A stretch of DNA of 64,000 bases from Omphiscola glabra. Lineage: Eukaryota; Mollusca; Gastropoda; Lymnaeidae. The translations under genes and the position numbers were made by a program. The stretch is taken from positions 35,203,257-35,267,256 of the forward strand of contig OZ024801.1 of the NCBI GenBank assembly GCA_964017045.1. The letters run 5' to 3'. Shown here piece after piece: positions 58,575-64,000 of the stretch. Within the stretch, counting starts at the first letter, position 1. Each line of letters begins with the position of its first letter. The notes below the pieces were generated by a model. It was not told the DNA's origin, ran no database searches, and saw only the letters and a list, made by a program, of their open reading frames with translations.

Positions 58575-58766
58575 TCGCCCTTTTCCAAAAAATGACTTTA
58601 CAACCTTTGTGACAATTTTTATTTGTCTTAATTAAGTGTCTCTCATACAATTCACTCAAGGAAGTGAACCCCCCTCCCCCATCTTTTCCCGCCTTTTTAG
58701 ACAACCGAACCTAAACATCCATATTTACCATTTTCCCTTGAATGTTAACACGTTTGGCTTGTCATC

Positions 58767-58823
58767 ACACACACACACACATACACACACACTCTCCCTC
58801 TCTCTCTCTGTGTCACACACACA
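58767..58823 (+). repeat. CA/CT microsatellite
   Basis: (CA)n then (CT)n then (CA)n. The end of the tract forms the apparent 8 bp target duplication of the next element. Confidence 0.92.
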
Positions 58824-59140
58824 CAGGTCCGTCTTAACAACATATGAGGCCCTGGGCACAGCAATGCACTGAGGCCCCCCTAGCAACACAACACCTGGTC
58901 CGTGAGAAGGGGGCGAAGGGGGGCACTCACCTCTTGCTCAAACAGTTGGGGGGTGGGCATTCACTCCTTGCTCAAACAGTTTGGGGGGGGGGGCAAACAG
59001 TTCCTGCTCCCCACCAACTCACCAAGAGGAATACATATGTAAAATAAAAATAAACTTTCATTTAAGTTAAACTTCGATGAATTCAATTTATTGATAAATA
59101 ATAAATAATTCATCATCAATAATAGTTTTAAGACATTATC

Positions 59141-59915
59141 ATAAATAAACTATAAATAATCACAGAGGATGATAAATTATCATAAATAAACTATAAATAA
59201 TCACAGAGGATGATAAATTATCATAAATAAACTATAAATAATCACAGAGGATGATAAATTATCAGAAATAAACTATAAATAATCACAGATGATGATAAAT
59301 TATCAGAAATAAACTATAAATAATCACAGAGGATGATAAATTATCAGAAATAAACTATAAATAATCACAGAGGATGATAAATTATCAGAAATAAACTATA
59401 AATAATCACAGAGGATGATAAATTATCAGAAATAAACTATAAATAATCACAGAGGATGATAAATTATCAGAAATAAACTATAAATAATCACAGAGGATGA
59501 TAAATTATCAGAAATAAACTATAAATAATCACAGAGGATGATAAATTATCAGAAATAAACTATAAATAATCACAGAGGATGATACATTATCAGAAATAAA
59601 CTAAATAATCACAGAGGATGATAAATTATCAGAAATAAACTATAAATAATCACAGAGGATGATAAATTATCAGAAATAAACTATAAATAATCACAGAGGA
59701 TGATAAATTATCAGAAATAAACTATAAATAATCACAGAGGATGATAAATTATCAGAAATAAACTATAAATAATCACAGAGGATGATAAATTATCAGAAAT
59801 AAACTATAAATAATCACAGAGGATGATACATTATCAGAAATAAACTAAATAATCACAGAGGATGATAAATTATCAGAAATAAACTATAAATAATCACAGA
59901 GGATGATAAATTATC
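59141..59915 (+). repeat. 41 bp AT-rich satellite, about 19 copies
   Basis: Unit core AAACTATAAATAATCACAG plus AGGATGATAAATTATCAG. A doubly mutated monomer (GATACATTATCAG with a 2 bp loss downstream) occurs at 59581 and again at 59825, 244 bp apart, so a six-monomer block was duplicated as one. Confidence 0.95.
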
Positions 59916-60437
59916 ATTATTAACAACAGATAGATAGAATACAATATTTAATATAAATCAACATAATCGTTTGCGTAATTGTTTGTGCAGAGAATTGTTT
60001 TATAAGTAGTTTAAAGTCAATGGTCTTAAGGATGTCATTTTCTATGCACGCAGTGAAAGCTCGTTCAAAAGTTATTACTCCATTGGACTGCGAGGCTGAT
60101 TCTTTATGAGCTTCAATCTTGAAAATAAACGTTTTCCTGTACATTTGATTATCATCATGGACAGGAACACCCTAAGTGCTATTTCAACATTAGGAAATAC
60201 AGATTTCAAGATGGTTGTTAACATTTGTTCATACAAAGCAGCGATAGTGTCAGACTTTTCATCAAGAACCAGATACTTCTTGAGATGCTTGCATTCATTT
60301 AATAGGCCATTTTAAGGTCTTTGTGATAAAAGATTTTAAACATAAAATTCTAACCTTATTTTTTTCCCATTCATATCTTGGAAAAGTAAAAGTTGTTGAT
60401 GAGAGCTATTCCCCTTTGAAAGTTTAAAAAAACGAAG

Positions 60438-60757
60438 TGGCTATTGGTACACGCCTACCAGAATTGAGAGGTTGGGATTAAAAAACGATTTAAAATATTT
60501 TTGTAGGGTTCGTAACACAAAGTTTGGTATCAAATAAAAGATAATTCTAGAGACACATTAGACTCAATGCTATTTAGATGTCATTTGTGGTAGTTTATTT
60601 TAGTTAAACTGAAGAATTAAGTTTACAAACATATAGTCCATTTAATTATCTTTCATTTGATACCCAATTTTGTCTTACGAAACCAACAAAAATATTTTAA
60701 ATCGTTTTTTAATCTCAACCTCTCAATTCTGGTACCCGGGTACCAATAGGTGCAGCC
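60438..60757. repeat. Inverted repeat (foldback), about 105 bp arms
   Basis: 60438-60545 and 60645-60757 are reverse complements at about 85% (shared ACCAGAATTGAGAGGTTG and AAAAAACGATTTAAAATATT), with a loop of about 100 bp. Located inside the hAT-like element. Confidence 0.85.
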
Positions 60758-61345
60758 TTAAAAAATGGTCTAAATTTGATTCGCATTTATAATATTAATT
60801 TTGGAATGTGCTGATATATATCGTGGGTTAAAATTGGGAAATTGTGAATTTTACATCCATTTAAATTGTTAAATTCTTTCAATATTCATTAACAATAAGA
60901 GTGAGTTTCCTAGAAACGGAGGGGGGGGGTACATGCGCGGGGCCCTGGGCCGCACTTAAGATGGCACTGCACACACACATACACACATCACGGGGTGAAA
61001 AAAATGAATTTTACCGTTTTTTTTAAATTGTCACCGTGAACAGCGTTCGATAACAATCCATATCAGAGATTTAATATTCTGTAATCTTAATGTTACAGTC
61101 AAAGTGTGCAATCGAACCATTCTATTGAATACCTAGTCAAAGTGTATAATGGCTTATGTAATCTTCTTTTTTTTTGTAATGCAATTCTAGAATACAGAAA
61201 TCAATACTTTACCAAAATTGTATTTACGCTTGCTTCCACCTACTATAATTAGTACGAGGCCAACGATATAAAAAATATTTATAGTAGCTTTACGGTATAT
61301 AGCTTAATAAACTAATACTACTTTAAGAGTATTACGACAGCTCTG

Positions 61346-61610
61346 GGGTGCCGAATGGCCGAGTGGTCTAAACTGAGCCAATATCAACCTCACGATATGG
61401 AGTCCAATCCCCACCAAAGTCCAGTCGAGCACCCCAGGTGGATGGGACTCGCTAACCTTGGATGGCAACTTATCTAAGAGAAGGAAACTCTGAATCCAAA
61501 ACCAGGAGATGATGTCCCATAGGCGGAAAACATTGGCACAATGAAACAATCCGACAACTCCCGCGACGCCACTGGTGCCAAGCTGTATCATCCACATGAG
61601 ACATAATAAT
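61346..61610 (+). mobile_element. tRNA-derived SINE
   Basis: The head resembles a class II tRNA with an A box TGGCCGAGTGG (61356-61366) and a diverged B box AGTCCAATCC (61401-61410). Instead of a tRNA 3' half it continues into a G+C-richer body (CACCCCAGGTGGATGGGACT, AACCAGGAGATGATGTCCCA) and ends near an AATAATGATGAATG tail. Probably transcribed by RNA polymerase III when intact; the B box is weak. Confidence 0.72.
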
Positions 61611-62144
61611 GATGAATGTCAATGAATTATTTCATTGAATAAGCCTAGGGATCCCAAATTAAAAGAATAAAAGAATAATTTAAAAAAAAAATAAAGGAAA
61701 TATTACCATTCCATAAGATTTCTTTTTCACAATACTTTTTACCTTTGATTAGGATAACATTTATGAGCAAGATAATGATAAATCAAAATGTATGTCACGA
61801 ATGATTTGAATAAACATAGGGTTCCCAATTAAAAAATAAATAATTAAAACAACAATAGTAATATAAATTTTACCATTCCCTTAGTTGTTTTTTTTCTTCA
61901 CAAAGTTATTTACCTTTGGGTTTGTCTTATTGAAATTTCATTTTTGGGTTCCCAAATTTAAGTTCTGAAAAAAAATTGATTACAAAAATTAATAAAAAAT
62001 AAATATTAACAGTATTTAATTATTTAAGTCTCTTGTAGTTATTTACCTTCGCCTAAGCCTAATTGAAAAATAATTTTTTAGAAATATTGGACAAGTAAGT
62101 CATCATGCAGCTGTGAAGAGTGTTCTTAGAGGATTTGTTATATA
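61611..62144. other. AT-rich intergenic DNA with loosely repeated phrases
   Basis: GGATCCCAAATTAAAA / GGTTCCCAATTAAAAA / GGTTCCCAAATTTAAG recur at about 61650, 61821 and 61948, with TTTACCTTTG following, suggesting a diverged repeat of about 150 bp. No gene. Confidence 0.5.
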
Positions 62145-62152
62145 TATTATAC

Positions 62153-62952
62153 CAGGGGGTCACCAAACTACGGTACTTGATAAAACGTATGGAACACGAG
62201 ACGTTGTGATACAATTTAAATATTACGTTTAGAATACTAGGAGATCTTCACACGTGCGGAGACCTTCTGGCTTCTATGCGTCTAAAATTTACCATTTTAA
62301 ATTATTGTATCTAGATTTTCTTGTTTATTGCAGATGTGTTTACCCTCGAACTCCTAAAATCGTACAATACAGTATCTTAATAGTACATAAATTAACATAC
62401 AATGTTAACATATAATGAATACAATAACTACTAGCCTCACAGAGCCTAGTGGAATCGAGTTAAGCTGGCGTCAAATGTAAGTATTAATATCACTTAAGTC
62501 TATTCCCGCTAATATTTGATTGTCTGAGAACTCCCACAAACTGTAAATGTGTGAAAGGAAGAGGAGTGTTGGAAACACACGGAAGAACTTGAAGAGAACA
62601 TAGTGCTACAGATATATGAGAAAGCTAGGAACTTGCTGTGTTATTCTCTGGCGCTGGAGAATCTCTTTAACCTTTTTTGCTGCTTAGTTTGTGAGATTAG
62701 AAAATATGTGCACTATACCTGATATAACTATCTTTTTGCTAACGTCACCTTCTTTGGTAACTTTTAAAATAAATAAATATGTTGGTTGTCTTTGATTTTT
62801 GTACATTGCACACCACTCACCCTTGATTAACATGGAATACTAAACTTAGTTTTCCCAGAGCTTTCGTTCTGGCTTGCAAGTATTGTACAATGAACAGAAT
62901 GACTATACGGCCCGCACTCGTCATTTGGTGAAAAAAAGTTTGGTGACCCCTG
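62153..62952. mobile_element. Non-autonomous hAT element, 800 bp, with 8 bp target duplication
   Basis: Inverted ends CAGGGGGTCACCAAACT and AGTTTGGTGACCCCTG (one G indel). Perfect flanking octamer TATTATAC at 62145-62152 and 62953-62960. No coding capacity. The ends are related in style to the 41.8 kb element but the interior is unrelated. Confidence 0.94.
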
Positions 62953-62960
62953 TATTATAC

Positions 62961-64000
62961 GATGACAGCAAGACGTTGATAGACAGGTTGACAATCTGAC
63001 ATCTGGTAGAAGACTGAAGGCCTCAAACACTTTCGGAAAGACGGCCAAAATAGTCGAAACCGAAAATTAACCGAAAGTGATCAATGGCAACTTTCGGTGC
63101 CGAACCCGAAACCGAAGTCGAAATTTGGTCAGTCTTTATATATATTCTTTTCGAATATCATCGAGATATCGTGATTATGCCACACTCAGTGAAAGCCACT
63201 CTATGGTCTCTTGGAGATGCATGGATAACATCTAAGTGCAAGTCACCCTATGGTGTCTTGGAGATGCATTGATACCAATCGATATTATATATAGTTAGAT
63301 CTACAATTGTCCCACCTTGGACAAAGCCTAAATCCGCCTATGATCATACCCAAACATGATTTCCAAGAGAATCCGTATTTTTCTGTGATGTATTTAGACA
63401 TTTAAGAAAGTAGTATTTTGAGTTATTCTATTCAAAGTGATTATGGCTTTCAACTCAATCAAATTAGTTGCTGTTTAGTTCGTCTTCTTCTTCTACTATA
63501 TATTAAGTGCCCACGATCAATTTATTTAGTTGGATGGCTGTTTTTTTTTTTTTTCGTTTTTAATCCTCCGAATGCAGTAAAAATAAGCTGCTATATATAT
63601 TGTAATTGACGTATCTTTTTAAAAAGACATCGTTTTTAATATTAAGTAATACAGCATTTTGTTGTCTTGACCAACTCGCTCCTTTTCGACCCCGAGGTTA
63701 ACATTTAGAAAGAAGACGAAAATTGTTTTTTAACTTTGTTTAAATCCATTTTATGCTTTTGTTGTCACCCTTTTGAAAAAAGGGAATTAGTTAAAAGTTA
63801 ATTATAAAAACAAATATATTAATTTTTTATTTCCCTCGTATATATATTTTGAGATCTCTCACATGTTGCCATGATTAATTTGTTTATGACTGCGTCCTAT
63901 GGGCAAGGTATGAAAACTTTCGGTAGAAAGTTGTCTTAATACTTGACTCGCGGGCCTCGTTAACGCCTTGTTAACGTCTCATGCCGCCAACTTCAAAGGG
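62961..64000. other. Intergenic DNA, no gene
   Basis: Contains an imperfect duplication of about 50 bp at 63188-63270 (CTTGGAGATGCAT twice) and a poly-T run at 63540-63554. No coding signal. Confidence 0.5.
63481..63525 (-). repeat. Copy of the terminal motif found at the right edge of the LINE array
   Basis: CTTCTTCTTCTA followed by TATATTAAGTGCCCACGATCAATTTATT is the reverse complement of 31327-31373 with one or two changes. Marks the end of a dispersed element with a (GAA)n tail. Confidence 0.6.

Larger units (their letters stand above)
58824..60969. mobile_element. Large non-autonomous hAT-like element (2.1 kb) with internal satellite and hairpin
   Basis: Left end CAGGTCCGTCTTAACAACAT and right end ...CTTAAGATGGCACTG are imperfect inverted ends (CAG-N2-CC-TCTTAA). 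Mirrored GGCCCTGGGC motifs lie just inside them. Flanks are CACACACA on both sides, uninformative because they lie in a microsatellite. The interior has a 41 bp satellite (59141-59915) and a 320 bp hairpin (60438-60757), and no transposase. Confidence 0.65.

Noticed and set aside
59141..59915. CRISPR-like regular direct repeats
   Set aside because: Units are contiguous with no unique spacers, the DNA is eukaryotic and there are no cas genes. It is a satellite.
61346..61430. Functional tRNA-Leu/Ser gene
   Set aside because: Only the A box fits. The B box is weak, no acceptor stem pairs, and the sequence runs into a SINE body.

Overview
This is a window of animal nuclear DNA: A+T-rich, split by introns, and dominated by transposable-element relics and tandem repeats. 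There are no prokaryotic operons or ribosome-binding-site-led genes. The retroelement set (PHD-finger CR1-type LINE, L2-like LINE, RTE elements, a Penelope-like element, a Gypsy relic, many small hAT elements) and the one host gene suit an invertebrate, most likely a mollusc and perhaps a gastropod. That assignment is inference.

Layout. 1-6.5 kb is a 2.8 kb inverted repeat around a 0.8 kb spacer. Each arm carries a Gypsy relic interrupted by an L2-like LINE fused to an RTE 3' end. 6.5-11 kb is mostly AT-rich DNA with an RTE scrap and an LTR-like scrap. 11-12.5 kb is a decayed Tigger/pogo transposase on the minus strand. 12.45-31.54 kb is a nested block. A 5'-truncated RTE lies between 42 bp direct repeats. 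It is split by an 18.3 kb insertion whose core is a head-to-tail array of ~2.33 kb units, each the 5' portion of a PHD-type CR1 LINE. The array is bracketed by inverted copies of the LINE's 5' end.

32.1-41.2 kb holds the only convincing host gene, a ZCCHC10 orthologue on the plus strand. Three coding exons are secure and a phase-compatible short first exon is proposed at 32.08 kb, giving a 168-residue protein. Its introns carry an L2/CR1-like 3' end and a Penelope-like 3' end with an inverted GIY-YIG fragment.

41.8-64 kb is a mosaic of short hAT-type elements, several with clean 8 bp target duplications and several containing a private minisatellite. It also holds other minisatellites (72, 46, 34, 28, 14 and 13 bp units), L2-like LINE copies, a tRNA-derived SINE and unassigned AT-rich DNA. 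Long open frames in 47-49.5 kb and 53.4-54.3 kb are products of tandem repeats, not genes.

The item most worth following is the LINE-derived array. All full units share the same inactivating lesions and the same junction, so it grew by DNA-level amplification rather than by retrotransposition, and the near-identity of units 4-6 suggests recent expansion or homogenisation.
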